DNA of 64,000 nt from Limnephilus marmoratus (Eukaryota; Arthropoda; Insecta; Trichoptera; Limnephilidae), in contig OU862930.1 of assembly GCA_917880885.1 (NCBI GenBank), forward strand, positions 30,634,040 through 30,698,039, written 5' to 3'. The notes under the pieces were generated by a model. The model was not told the DNA's origin and ran no database searches. It saw only the letters and a program-made list of their open reading frames with translations. Below, one piece after another: positions 45,547 to 55,792 of this stretch (positions within the stretch are counted from its first letter, which is position 1; each line of letters opens with the position of its first letter). The translations under genes and the position numbers were made by a program.

Positions 45547-46395
45547 CGTCGCTCTAGTTCGTTTTACTCCAACAGACCATTTTTAGCGAAATTGAGTTAA
45601 GTATGCAGTAGTTCTCAGAAAGTTATTATGTATACAATGCAAGTGAAAAAAAAATTTAAAAAAAATTATTTAGGGGGTTTTCAAAACGCACTTTGTCTTA
45701 CGTCCTCCAAAATGAAGCAACATTTCGAGCGTATTTATCCAACATCCACACGTTGGCCAAAAGGACTCCCGTTTTTAAACCGGCCGTTCAGTCAAATTTC
45801 ATAGGAATTTCTCCAACATCCGAGCTGTATCTTAGCCAACGTGTGAAATTCAAACTCTCGGTTCCGGGCGTATTGCTCTAACAGACCACACAGCCAATAG
45901 CAGCGCAGCGGAGGACCACGTGATTGTTTTCATTCCAAACATTCGTCCGTTTACCGCCACGAAAGTAAATATCTTCACTTATAATTATGCTAGTTACCAA
46001 GTTATTTTAGTGGTTTTCTAGGAGATTTCTTCAGACAAAATGCATAAAGATGTAAACTGTGGAAAAGGATATTTTTTTTTAAGGAAAACATAACAGATAA
46101 TTAATATTACAATATTTTCTCAGCAAATTGTTTCAACTTGTCATCCGTTACAGGGTGGTTATAATAAAGTTGTGTATTTTTTGAGAAAATATTGTAATAA
46201 ATGCTAAGTTCTATATTGTGGTGAAATATCGTATTAAAAATTGAAATAACTTTCTTCGCTGATTTAATTTAATTTAAACAATTAAAATATTAAAACAAAT
46301 TGACTGAAATTGAAGAAAAATCAATTAACGAAGAGTATAAGGACGACATTATACGGAATACACTCGGGATTTGATCCTTAAGGCGTATGTGTATA
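45547..46395. other. Left subterminal region of the 9.6-kb element
   Basis: No gene. Contains CCAACATCC repeats (about 45739, 45813), an A-rich tract at 45645-45665 and AT-rich DNA. Confidence 0.5.
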
Positions 46396-47425
46396 AAGAG
46401 GTATCGGTATGTTTATCTACCTATACGTAATTATTTAAATCTTCGGGTAAAAATACCTATAAATGATATTTAAAACAATTATAAGAATAAGAACATTGAA
46501 TGAGCTTTTGTTTTAAGCACATTTAATGCGTAGTATCGGTATGTTTATCAACCTTTACGTAATTATTTAAATCTTTGTTCAAAAATACCTAGTTGTGAAA
46601 TTTAAAAAACACAATTATTAGAATAAGGACTGATGTATTATAGTACCTAATATATGTGTCCATCCACCAAATCTTAGTGAAAGCATTATTCTACTTCAGA
46701 TACTTAAAACAAGCCAACAATTAGAATAAGGAAATGAAGAAGTTTTAATTTTCAGTACATTTAGTTCTTAAATATCTGTATATTTATCAGCCAAATCTTC
46801 GTGTAAAAATTCTACTTATGATATTTATCAACCTAATTTGCATGTAACTATTCGACTTATGATATTTAAAACAAGCCAATTATTAAAATAAGGAAATCAA
46901 GGAGTTTTCATTTTCGGTACATTTAGTTCCTAAAATATCTGTATATTTATCAGCCAAATCTTCGTGTAAAAATTCTACTTATGATATTTAAAACAAGGCA
47001 ATTTTTCGAATAAGTGCAACGAAGGAGTTTTTGTTTTTGGCACATTTAGTGAGTAATAGCTTGATGTTTATCTACCTTTACCTAATTATTTAAATATTTG
47101 TGTAAGAATACCTACTTGTAATACAAAACACAATTATTAAAATAAAGACAATGCAGGAGTTTTTTTACTTTTAGTAAGTACCTAATATTTATGTGTTTAT
47201 CTACCAAATATTTGTGTCAGAATTCTACCTGAGATATTTAAATGTTAATTATTAGAATAAGGAAATAAAGAAGTTTTGTTTTCGGTACATTTAATGCCTA
47301 AAGTATCTTATTATTTTAATCAACCAAATCTTAGTGTAACAATGAAATTTTTTTTGGTATATTTAGTGCCAAAGAACCTTCGACCAAGCAAAGAACAGTT
47401 GTATTTGTGTACCTATAAATATCTT
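46396..47425. repeat. Degenerate tandem repeats, ~120-160-bp unit
   Basis: Seven or eight copies of a unit with the pieces TGTTTATCAACC, TAATTATTTAAATC, TGATATTTAAAACAA, ATTATTAGAATAAGGA and AAGGAGTTTT recur from 46396 to 47425 at spacings of roughly 120-160 bp. Copies are diverged and of variable length. No coding sequence is implied. Confidence 0.7.
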
Positions 47426-48082
47426 ATTATTGAAATCTTCATGGAAGAACTGTACACCGAATGACAATGAAAGCATTTCTATTATTTTATATATTGAGTG
47501 CCTCATATTTCTTATGTGTTTGTTTATTTCTTACCTATTCGAGTTTTATTTTGTTCGAGCTTTGGATTGTCAATAAAAACGTTATTACTATTCGCACATT
47601 TTTAATGATTAGGTATCCCATTCATTTGACTTTTTTTACCTAGATCAATTTCTAGTTCTTTTATTTCAGCCCCTTTTGTAACCCTTCTAATAATTTGGCC
47701 CAACTAAGTGGTAGCTCAAATACTGGAATACATTTGTTATGAAGCTAAAAATGTGGTTAGTGGTTAGGATTGTTTTATGACCTCTTTTTTTACAAGTCTG
47801 TATTGTGTAATAGACGTAAATCACATCCCATGTGTTCGAACGTAGGATCATTTTTAAAAAGAACTCGTCGTCTATTGTTTTACACATTGATAAAGAACTT
47901 GTAGCTATCTATTGTGTTTCAAAATCCTTCGAGTTAACTTTTTATTTTAAAATGTTGGATACTACACTTCTGTTATCACACGACGGCCTCCTGTGGTCGA
48001 GGGGTAAGACTCTCAACCAGCGATCCGGATGTCGCAAATTTCAATCCCATCGTGCACAAGTAATTTTTATTTTGGTAGATTT
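47426..48082. other. AT-rich stretch with a tRNA-like promoter box pair
   Basis: At 47983-48062 GGCCTCCTGTGGTCGAGGGG and, 40 bases on, TTTCAATCCC resemble the A and B boxes of a tRNA-derived SINE head. The body and tail are not obvious, and the fold is not a clean cloverleaf. Nothing else is recognised here. Confidence 0.45.
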
Positions 48083-48395
48083 GTTTATTTTGGGGGGCGG
48101 GTATGGGTACCGCCGTCCCGGGAACCATTTATTGGATAACCACCATCTCTGCCATAGGTCACCCCGAGTGGTTCGCTACGTTTGGTGACTTTGCAAGGGT
48201 GCCCGGGTTCATGGGGTGAAGTTCGTCCAGGTCTTGGCGGCGGATACTACTGCCCACCTGCTGCGTGGCGAGAGAGAGACTGGTTAATGTGGTCATACCC
48301 TTTTTCTTCCCAAATTTCCTATCCTTACCTTCCTTATAAAGACTCCTCCAAAGTGAAATTATTTTCCTCAGGGCCACCTATGTGGAGCTAATCTA
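48083..48395 (+). repeat. Unnamed ~400-bp repeat, copy 5
   Basis: GGCGGGTATGGGTACCGCC at the left and AGGGCCACCTATGTGGAGCT at the right; about 80 bp of the middle are missing. Followed directly by an (AT)n run (48397-48420). Confidence 0.75.
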
Positions 48396-48548
48396 AATAT
48401 ATATATATATATATATATATACATATTTCACAACTTTAACCATTAAAAAAACGTACGTGTATATTTGTTTTTTTGTGTTTAAATAGTGAAATAACACAAA
48501 TCAATAAAAAATATATACATATAAATATATATATATATATATATATAC
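48396..48548. repeat. AT microsatellites
   Basis: (AT)n runs at 48397-48420 and 48525-48548 with AT-rich DNA between. Confidence 0.85.
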
Positions 48549-49741
48549 ATGCTGTATTTGCGACACGTTCCAGAGTGGAAGATACTCTCATTGGAGGGGA
48601 CCCACCACTTTCCCAACGGCGTTATAAGGAAACATATGGTTTCCTCCTTCACCGCACACCTCAAGACTCTACTTTTTTTTTTGAACGAAGCTACATTTAT
48701 TTGAACGACTCTAGACCCTCCAATGTCCATGCATACGGGGTTAGTAAGCAGTATGCAAGTACTTACATTAAAATTATACAAAAGATAAATAGAAGTAGCA
48801 GCCCGTGGAATAATTCTTCTGAAATAGGTAACATCAATAAGAGAAAACAGTGTTAGTAAAAGAAAAATAAAAATAAAAATAACGGCTAGACCAGTCGAAG
48901 AAACCTTCTGTAAATAAAATAAGTAATGAGGAAAAAACAGTTATATGATTATGTTATAATGTAAGTAATTACTATAATAGCGGAAAGAAAATAAAATATA
49001 TAAAAAGAAGAGCCAGAGAAAGTATTCCATTGACCACCGGGCAGTCCCAATGAGAATACGTATAGCTATCGGCCCAATCGCAGACGATGCTCGAAGTCCG
49101 CGCCCTTTAGCCGGTTCCCCGATTTTGCCTCGAAGAAATGCACTTGGGAGAGAAGGGGAAGATTTTGAAGACCTTGAGGAAAAGATGAGCGTCGGGTTAC
49201 CGGAGGGGGGACGGAAGGACATCGAGACCGCGCGGTTACGCCTCAGGCCTACGCATGACGATGGGGGAGGCGCCGGCGGATCGCGGGAAGACCACTCTGG
49301 TGTGTGTTCGCTTGGCAATGTGCATGGACAGGGTCTATCCCACCCCCTTTCTATGGGGGAACGACGATACATAACATGTTCAGTTCAGTTGCGCCACCAA
49401 AGAATGGAAACCAAAACTAATACAGAAAAATAGAAAATAATAAGAGCATTTATACATGTGAAACATAATTACAGAATCAGTTCAGAGTGATAATATATCG
49501 AGCGTTAGTGTCATCACTAATATCGATCACCAACACCAACATGACCTGTCGAGGTAAAAACATAAATCATTGTTAGCAGAGATCAGAAGAAAAAAAAATA
49601 GACAGATGTTATCAGTATTTTATAGGTCACATAAGTTATATTATAGATAGTTCAAAGCATATTCACTAAATAAAGAGTAATAGAGGAGGACCGAAGAAGA
49701 AGACGGGAGCAATACGTGTGGCACCTGAAACAAAGATGAAT
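48549..49741. other. Unclassified stretch with a GC-rich core
   Basis: 49040-49370 is GC-rich and has overlapping open frames on both strands, but none shows a known motif. The stretch 49690-49741 is probably 3' UTR of the minus-strand R1-like LINE. Confidence 0.4.
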
Positions 49742-52700
49742 TTAATCTAGGTCGGCGACTCTAAGTACAGGCCATCTCTCTACCCAGGACTTGACAAACT
49801 TTTTCAAGCATTCAAAATTCTCTTTGTTCGACACAAGATCAGCATTCCACGCTGGTCTTGTTATTCCGCGCAAGCCATCCAACATTTCCTCTCGTGCTTC
49901 CTTCATCAACTCGCAGTGCCACAGAATGTGCCTGGCGTCCTGATTAGTATCACCACATGCGCAGTTTGGGTGAGGAGAGAGAGTCAAGCTATGAAGCCGA
50001 CCCCTGAATTCCCCATGCCCAGAAAGCATCTGCGTCACATAGTGATCTAGTTTAATGTATGCCCCTTCCATTCTGAATTTAACTGAAGGGAAGAAGGAGA
50101 AAGTCCATCTGCCCTTCGTCGACCTATCCCATCGCTCTTGTCATACACTCAGCGTTCTCTCGCGCATCGCTTTGAGCAAGCCAGGGAGGGCCACGACTCC
50201 TCCCGGTGTCAGCTCGACTCCCAGGTGGACAGCAGCCCTGCCTCTAATAAGTTCCTTTTTGGTCAATATTTCCCTAATTTCAAGGTCAATCGGCAGAATG
50301 CCGGCCAGAACCGGTAATGCATCTGAGGCCACAGTCCTATAAGCGCCCAAGAGCGCCAACAGGGGAGTCCGCTGACCCCGTTTAAGAGCAGAGTTTATCA
50401 AGACGTTATCCAAGCGATGCTCCCACACAGAGGCAGCATATGATACTTGCGACACATATACCCCTCTGTACAGCAGGCGAATCGCCGGAGAGCGCAATCC
50501 CCATTCGGCTGTTGAGAGTCTTCTCAGTTTCTGAAACAGGGCTTGTGCCCTGTCGGAGACGTTCTTGACGTGGGCCAGGAATGAAGAAGATCTGTCCAAA
50601 ATTACGCCTAAATACCTGGTGTTTTCTGCAAATCGGATGGGTGAGCCTCCCATTCTGATGAAGGGGTTCCTGCCTCGGCTGAGCATGCCCTTCATGAGGA
50701 GGCCCACGGTCTTGTGGGGAACGAAGTTCAGTCTATTTCTCTGTCCCCATTCAAGGATCACTTGTAAACCTTCTTCAGCCTTAGATTCCACTTCCCTCCT
50801 ACTGTCCCCAGAGACCAAAAACAATTTGTCATCTACGTAGTCGACCGATATAAAACCTTCAGGCAAGGGCAACCTGGAGGAGTCGTCGAACAAGATTTTC
50901 CACAGGTCGGGTCCGAGAACCGACCCCTGCGGACATCCCATGTCGACTGTTCGGGTGATTAAAACGTCCCCGTGCCCTATGATAACTGTCCTACCACTTA
51001 GATAGTCACTAATAATCTCAAACAGTTTACGCGGGCAGTTCCTGCTTTTCAGCTTGGTAAGTATCATCGGCCACCACGCGTGATCAAAGGCACCCGAGAT
51101 ATCGAAGAAGATGCCTATAACGTACCTCTTTTGGCATACCCTCACCCATTCAAGCGCATGTTTAATGGCGTGCTCCGTGGATTTGCCGGGGACAAAGCCG
51201 AATTGAAGATCGCTGGGCGGCGTTAGGGTGAGGTGTAGTCGGTGCTTGATGATGTTTTCCAAAACTTTGCCTAGAATTGGCAATAATGTTATAGGCCTAT
51301 AAGCTCCTATGTCCGTCTTCGGCTTACCGTTACCCTTTGGTATAATCCGGAGCACGCCCTTCTTCCATTCCGTAGGAAATTTTCCCCTACGCAAGCACGT
51401 CTCCAACACCTGGTAGAACTCCTCTTTGGCGTGGATCCAGACATTCTTCGCAATTATTCCATTCAATCTATCAAATCCCGGTGCCTTTTTCGGACCCAAA
51501 CCCTTAATTATTATTTCCACTTCGATTCGACTTAACGGTGGCATGCCGTTCCCCTGGGCGGGCTCACTAGGTGGTAGCCGTGACAGATTTCTAATCTGTT
51601 TATGGTGAACACTTTCCCCTATTACTGAGTCTAACGGAACTAACTTGCCCAGAAGTGTCTCAAGAGTAAAGGTAACATCGACACTCTCAACGTTCCCGAG
51701 CACCACGCTCGACAAGTAACTTTCAGATCCTTTTCCCGTTTTTCCAACGACGCTGTGGATTTCCCACGGGTTGGCGTTACCCACTTCATTAACCCAATTA
51801 TGCCAGGCAGCTCGTTTTGCCAAAAGGACACCCGAGCGATAGGCACCTCGTGCGGCCCTAAAGCGGGCTTGGAGGACAATAGCCTCTTCGGGCGAGCATA
51901 AGCTCTGCCTGACCACACTGAGATTCCTGTAAGCGCTTTTAAATGTACCCTTCAGCAAAGTCAGCTCTTGTGTCCACCACGGCGTCCGAATAGCCTTTTT
52001 AGGGTTAGTTCTTCCCAAAGAGGCTTCTGCGGCCGATACCACCGCCGCGTTGAAAAAATTCCCCAAATTGTCCGGTTCCCTAGCTGCTACGTCGTGAAAG
52101 CCCCTTAATGATTGGCGTAGCGCCTCCCCAAATTTATCCCAATCCGCCCTTGTGGTTCTGAAATTCCACGTAGACCGTGGAGCTTCTGTCTTTGGAATAC
52201 CCACAGAAAAAGTTATGAGTCTATGATCAGAAACTAACGCACACTCGTGAACTTTCCACTGAGATATTTTAGTCGCAACAGATCTAGAACATAGAGTGAG
52301 ATCAATGTTACTTTCGCCTCCGGGTCCTGAAAAAGTAGAAAGCATGCCCGGTTCATTGAGGATGAACAGACCTTGCGCCGCAATAAGGTCTTCGACAGCA
52401 AAGGATCTTTCCGTCCGACTTCCGTTATAATCGAACCAGAGAGGCGATCGCGCGTTGAAGTCTCCACCGATAATTACGTTTCGACCTCTTAATTTGTGAA
52501 GGGCTCGCGTTAAGCTCAAAATATGCGGTTCAACAGGATTACCGTACTTAAAGTAAACGGAGATCACGATGATTTCCGTATTAGCTAATTTAATGGATAC
52601 ACAGGTTTGGTACTCGTTTGAGAGCCCTCCCAAGAGGAGGGGTCTGATCAAGGAAGTATTGACCAGGACACCCGCACCCGGAGAGGAACCCACCTCGAGC

Positions 52701-52876
52701 ACCGCACCCGGACTATTAATTCCAGGAGTTTTGCCTTGCCACACGTACTGCTCCTGAATAAGCATGATGTCTATGCCGAGGTCAGACATCACCCGCTGAG
52801 TCTCCAGGGTGGCCACCCGAGACCTTTGCAGGTTCGCCTGACCAATGGTGAGGGAATTAGCGCCCGCCATAGTCCG
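49742..52876 (-). pseudogene. R1-like LINE ORF2: endonuclease, RT and C-terminal zinc finger
   Basis: A minus-strand frame of 1,043 codons from ATG 52870 to TAG 49742 has just one internal TGA (50141-50143). Domains: AP-like endonuclease (IGQANLQRS, IMLIQEQYV, VIIGGDFNARSPLW, NIDLTLCS, VSDHRLITF), RT (GAYRPITLLPILGK, FGFVPGKST, FDISGAFDHAWWP, GCPQGSVLGPDLWKILFDD, SVDYVDDKLF) and a C-terminal CxC...H...C region (CACGDTNQDARHILWHC). These are R1-clade hallmarks. The element begins at ATGACGG (52876), overlapping the ORF1 end seen at 61486; ORF1 itself is missing, so it is 5'-truncated. Confidence 0.9.
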
Positions 52877-53280
52877 TCATAGAAGATACTCTCAGTATCA
52901 CCCTGATGTAAGACCGCCATTTCGAATTGAAGCATTGCTTGAAATGGCTTTAGCCCTGATTGTTGACTCGATCTGAATAGCCAGGTACTTACCAACCTTC
53001 ATAACTGCATCCCCTTCCCGCTACATCCAGCCTTACAAAATTGGGTATGCTATGTATAGCCTGACTTGGTCCAGGTGGTTGGGAGCGGTTGGGACTCTTG
53101 TGCAGTATTAACATAAAAATAAAGTCACGTAAATCAATCCAACCTTTCGGGTCTGATCATACTAAATCTCCGATTTATATGCCGTAATAAATATGATAAA
53201 AATAATACGAGTATATATTATATGGATAATTTGAATAGCATTGTTTTAGTGCAAAAACGCTTATATGTTACAATATATGT
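52877..53280. other. Unclassified stretch between R1-like LINE and repeat copies
   Basis: No motif seen. Possibly interior DNA of the 9.6-kb element. Confidence 0.35.
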
Positions 53281-53635
53281 TCTCAGGGTCTACGAGGGGA
53301 TGCTGTGTGGAGGGTCTTTTTGAGGAAAGAAAGAATAGGAAGTTCTTGGATGGAAATAGGAATGAGGGGTGGGTAGGAATCTGGGGGTTAGTGTGTATAG
53401 GAGTGACGGACGTAAGAAACTGTCCTTCCAACTGCGGTGCAAAGCAATGGGGTCGAGAGAGTCAGGCTGGAAAGGTCCAAAGGACTCCTTCACGCAGTCT
53501 CTCTCGATCCGGCCCGCCACGCAGCTGGTGGGAAGACTCATCCGCCGTCAAGACCTGGACAAACCTCACCCCATGAACCCAGGCACTCCCGCTAAGTCAC
53601 AAAACGTAGCGAACCACTTGGGGAGACCTTTTCAC
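53281..53635 (-). repeat. Unnamed ~400-bp repeat, copy 6
   Basis: Minus orientation, from TCTCAGGGTCTACGAGG to ACGTAGCGAACCACTTGGGG. Its end with the GGCGGGTATGGG motif is missing, replaced directly by copy 7. Confidence 0.75.
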
Positions 53636-54070
53636 AGCTCCACACAGGAGGCCCTGAGGAAAATAATTCCCTTCAGGGCCTATGTCATTTTTGGGAAGGA
53701 AGTAGAGGAAGTTGTGGGAAGAAAAAGGTATGAGGGGTGGGTAGGAATCTGGAAGTCAGTGTGTCAAGGATGATGCACGTATGAATCAATCCCTCCCACT
53801 GCGGGTAAAGCGATGTTCCGAGAGTCCCGCTGGAGAGGTCTACAGATCTTCCTCAACCAGTCTTTCCCGATCCGGCCTGCCACGCAGTTGGTGGGCAGAC
53901 GCATTAGTCGCCAGGATCCAGACAAAACTCACACCACGAACCCGGCCACCCCTGCTAAGTCACCAAACATAGCGAACCACCTGGGGTGACCTATGGCAGA
54001 GGTGTTTGTTATCCAGTTTCCGTTCCCGTTCCGGTTCCCGGAGCGGCGGTACCCATACCCGCCTCTCAAA
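53636..54070 (-). repeat. Unnamed ~400-bp repeat, copy 7
   Basis: Minus orientation, nearly complete: CTCCACACAGGAGGCCCTGA at the left, and CGGCGGTACCCATACCCGCC at about 54062. Head-to-tail with copy 6. Its left end contains CCTGAGGAAAATAATTCCC and CAGGGCC, forming a short hairpin. Confidence 0.8.
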
Positions 54071-54334
54071 TAATAACTAATAAACGTAGGACCTATCTGA
54101 TGACTAGCAGCCAAAAATAAAACACGCCTAAAACATTATTTAATAAGTATAATTGTCTGAAAATGTACGTTTTCATTGATGATTTTACGATGTTATTATT
54201 TTACAAAAACTTACGCTTGAAACTTGTTTTCCAACCAAGAAACAAATTATTTCTAAAAAATTGTCGAATGTTATAAGAAACTATTTAAAAATCACACCCG
54301 AATATTTAGGTCTCACCGCGAAAACATCGGACAC

Positions 54335-55120
54335 ATAAGCTAAATCCATAAGTACCTATCCAAGTTCAATGAATTGAAATGCTTTCCGATCTCCCTGTAA
54401 TACCAAGCACGTTAGATAAAGTAACTTCACGCAAGAGTACGCGCTCTTGTCTAACATCCAGTGTCCTTTGTCCAATATCCAACTTTCGCAAACAAGAATT
54501 CGTCACTTTGGCCAACATCCAAATTAAAAACGTGTTTTCTGCGTAATTTTATACATTTAGAACATATTTTACTTAAAAAAAACAATTTGTAATACTTTAA
54601 AACATGATAGTAGACTTACAATTTAGCTAATTTCATTTTATATGCCTTTTTCGTAAAAAAAACTTTAAAGCGCTGTTTCTCACGATTTACGTTTTGGTCT
54701 GTTGGAGTAAAACGAACTAAAGCGACGATAAGCTAATTCCATAAGTACGTATCAAAGTTCAATTAATTGAAATGCTTTCCGATCTCCCTGTAATACCAAG
54801 CACGTTAGATAAAGTAACTTCACGCAAGAGTACGCGCTCTTGTCTAACATCCAGTGTCCTTTGTCCAATGTCCAACTTTCGCAAACAAGAATTCGTCACT
54901 TTGGCCAACATCCAAATTAAAAACGTGTTTTCTGCGTAATTTTATACATTTAGAACATATTGTACTTAAAAAAAACAATTTCTAATACTTTAAAACATTT
55001 TAGTAGACTTACAATTTAGCTAATTTCATTTTATATGCCTTTTTCGTAAAAAAAACTTTAAAGCGCTGTTTCTCACGATTTACGTTTTGGTCTGTTGGAG
55101 TAAAACGAACTAAAGCGACG
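54335..55120. repeat. Tandem 393-bp duplication of the right terminus
   Basis: 54335-54727 and 54728-55120 are head-to-tail copies, each starting ATAAGCTAA and ending AAAGCGACG, differing at a small number of bases (for instance CCTATCCAAG versus CGTATCAAAG). Each copy holds a full terminal inverted repeat (CTGTTGGAGTAAAACGAAC). Confidence 0.9.
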
Positions 55121-55124
55121 TAGT

Positions 55125-55287
55125 GCTAATAAAGGAAGATCGTCTTCCACCTATAAAGTGGGTATTAGGACGAATTGTTCATGTTCATCCCGGTAAGGAT
55201 GGGATAGTTAGAGTGGCTACTATTAAGACTCAAACTGGCTCGTTGGTTCGACCAGTAGGGAAACTGTGTCCGCTACCGGTAGAATAA
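55125..55287 (+). pseudogene. BEL/Pao integrase C-terminal tail
   Basis: The last 50 or so codons contain LPPIKWVLGRI, HPGKDGIVRVATIKT and VRPVGKLCPLP before a TAA. This is the conserved carboxyl end of BEL/Pao polyproteins. It lies immediately after the TAGT duplication that closes the 45547-55120 element, so it is the end of the same polyprotein as 44759-45546. Confidence 0.9.
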
Positions 55288-55319
55288 AATTAGTACTATA
55301 TTATATTATTATATAAGAC

Positions 55320-55502
55320 TGGTCAGTGGTTGAGTGGGCAAAGCGCTTGGGTCCGAGTCCGTGTTCGAATCCTCGGCTGGCTAAGTCCACATCACAACAC
55401 AACCAACATTTTCGGCTTTCTGTGGTGGTAGTAGGAGATTTTCAAACATTGTTGGGTTATTCGTAACCCGGGAATGTTTGTCTTTCTTTTGTAAAAAAAA
55501 AA
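55320..55502 (+). mobile_element. tRNA-derived SINE, copy 1
   Basis: A-box TGGTCAGTGGTTGAGTGGG and B-box GTTCGAATCCT mark the tRNA-derived head with internal RNA polymerase III promoter. The body has ATTTTCGGCTTTCTGTGG, then a hairpin 55443-55480 with stem CAAACATT/AATGTTTG, a GTT/GGG internal loop, stem GGGTTA/TAACCC and a TTCG loop. It ends in TTTCTTTT and an A-run. No clear target duplication. Confidence 0.8.
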
Positions 55503-55792
55503 TAATTAAGTATTAGTTCAGGTGTATATCTAAAGTAGAAATACCTATTCCAATTCAATTTTTTTTTGTTTTGCTTGGCGACCATTGGGCTCTATGCCTT
55601 CTATTGTTTTATTTCTTCATATTTTGGAAGTTTATGCTCAATTTGTTTTATTTTTAAGCGTCAATTGTTCATTGAATCAGTTTATTTTAACATCGCTCCG
55701 TTGCGCGAGTCCTACCGACCCGCGCTCCGCCCCTGTTAAATCGTTTTTTTTAGCAGATTTCAGCCCAATTCTAAATAGTAATAGTGTGTATA
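55503..55792. other. Probable BEL/Pao 3' flank
   Basis: AT-rich with a GC-rich patch (55695-55740). It may be part of the BEL/Pao 3' LTR, but no 5' partner was found. Confidence 0.3.

Larger units (their letters stand above)
45547..55120. mobile_element. 9.6-kb TIR element in BEL/Pao integrase
   Basis: Left CGTCGCTCTAGTTCGTTTTA and the inverse of CGTCGCTTTAGTTCGTTTTA at the right end (55120) extend about 32 bp as inverted repeats. TAGT (45543-45546, 55121-55124) is duplicated and the integrase frame is continuous across one copy. The last 393 bp are duplicated in tandem. ACATCC-containing motifs recur near both ends. I see no transposase; much of the interior is other insertions, among them an R1-like LINE. 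A 4-bp target duplication does not settle the superfamily. Confidence 0.75.
12776..55290 (+). mobile_element. BEL/Pao LTR retrotransposon, spread over 42 kb by insertions
   Basis: Coding pieces at 12979-15976, 41940-42158, 43722-45546 and 55125-55287 follow the family order (gag, aspartic protease, RT, RNase H, integrase) on one strand. At each break the host frame resumes after exactly one copy of a short duplication: TATAT (LINE A), TTAA (piggyBac-like), TAGT (the 9.6-kb element). LTRs could not be identified: the 5' side is cut into by the 8984-12767 element and the 3' side by a SINE and a hAT. It has multiple stops and frameshifts and cannot be active. Confidence 0.85.

Noticed and set aside
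47983..48062. A possible functional tRNA gene
   Set aside because: A- and B-box-like motifs are present but the arms do not pair as a full cloverleaf; kept only as a tRNA-like promoter pair.
48941..49433. Two long opposite frames in a GC-rich patch
   Set aside because: Proline/arginine-rich with no recognisable domain and no splice or promoter context; likely composition artefacts.
55320..55395. A possible functional tRNA gene at the SINE head
   Set aside because: A second copy with the same downstream body exists at 62481, so it is a SINE.
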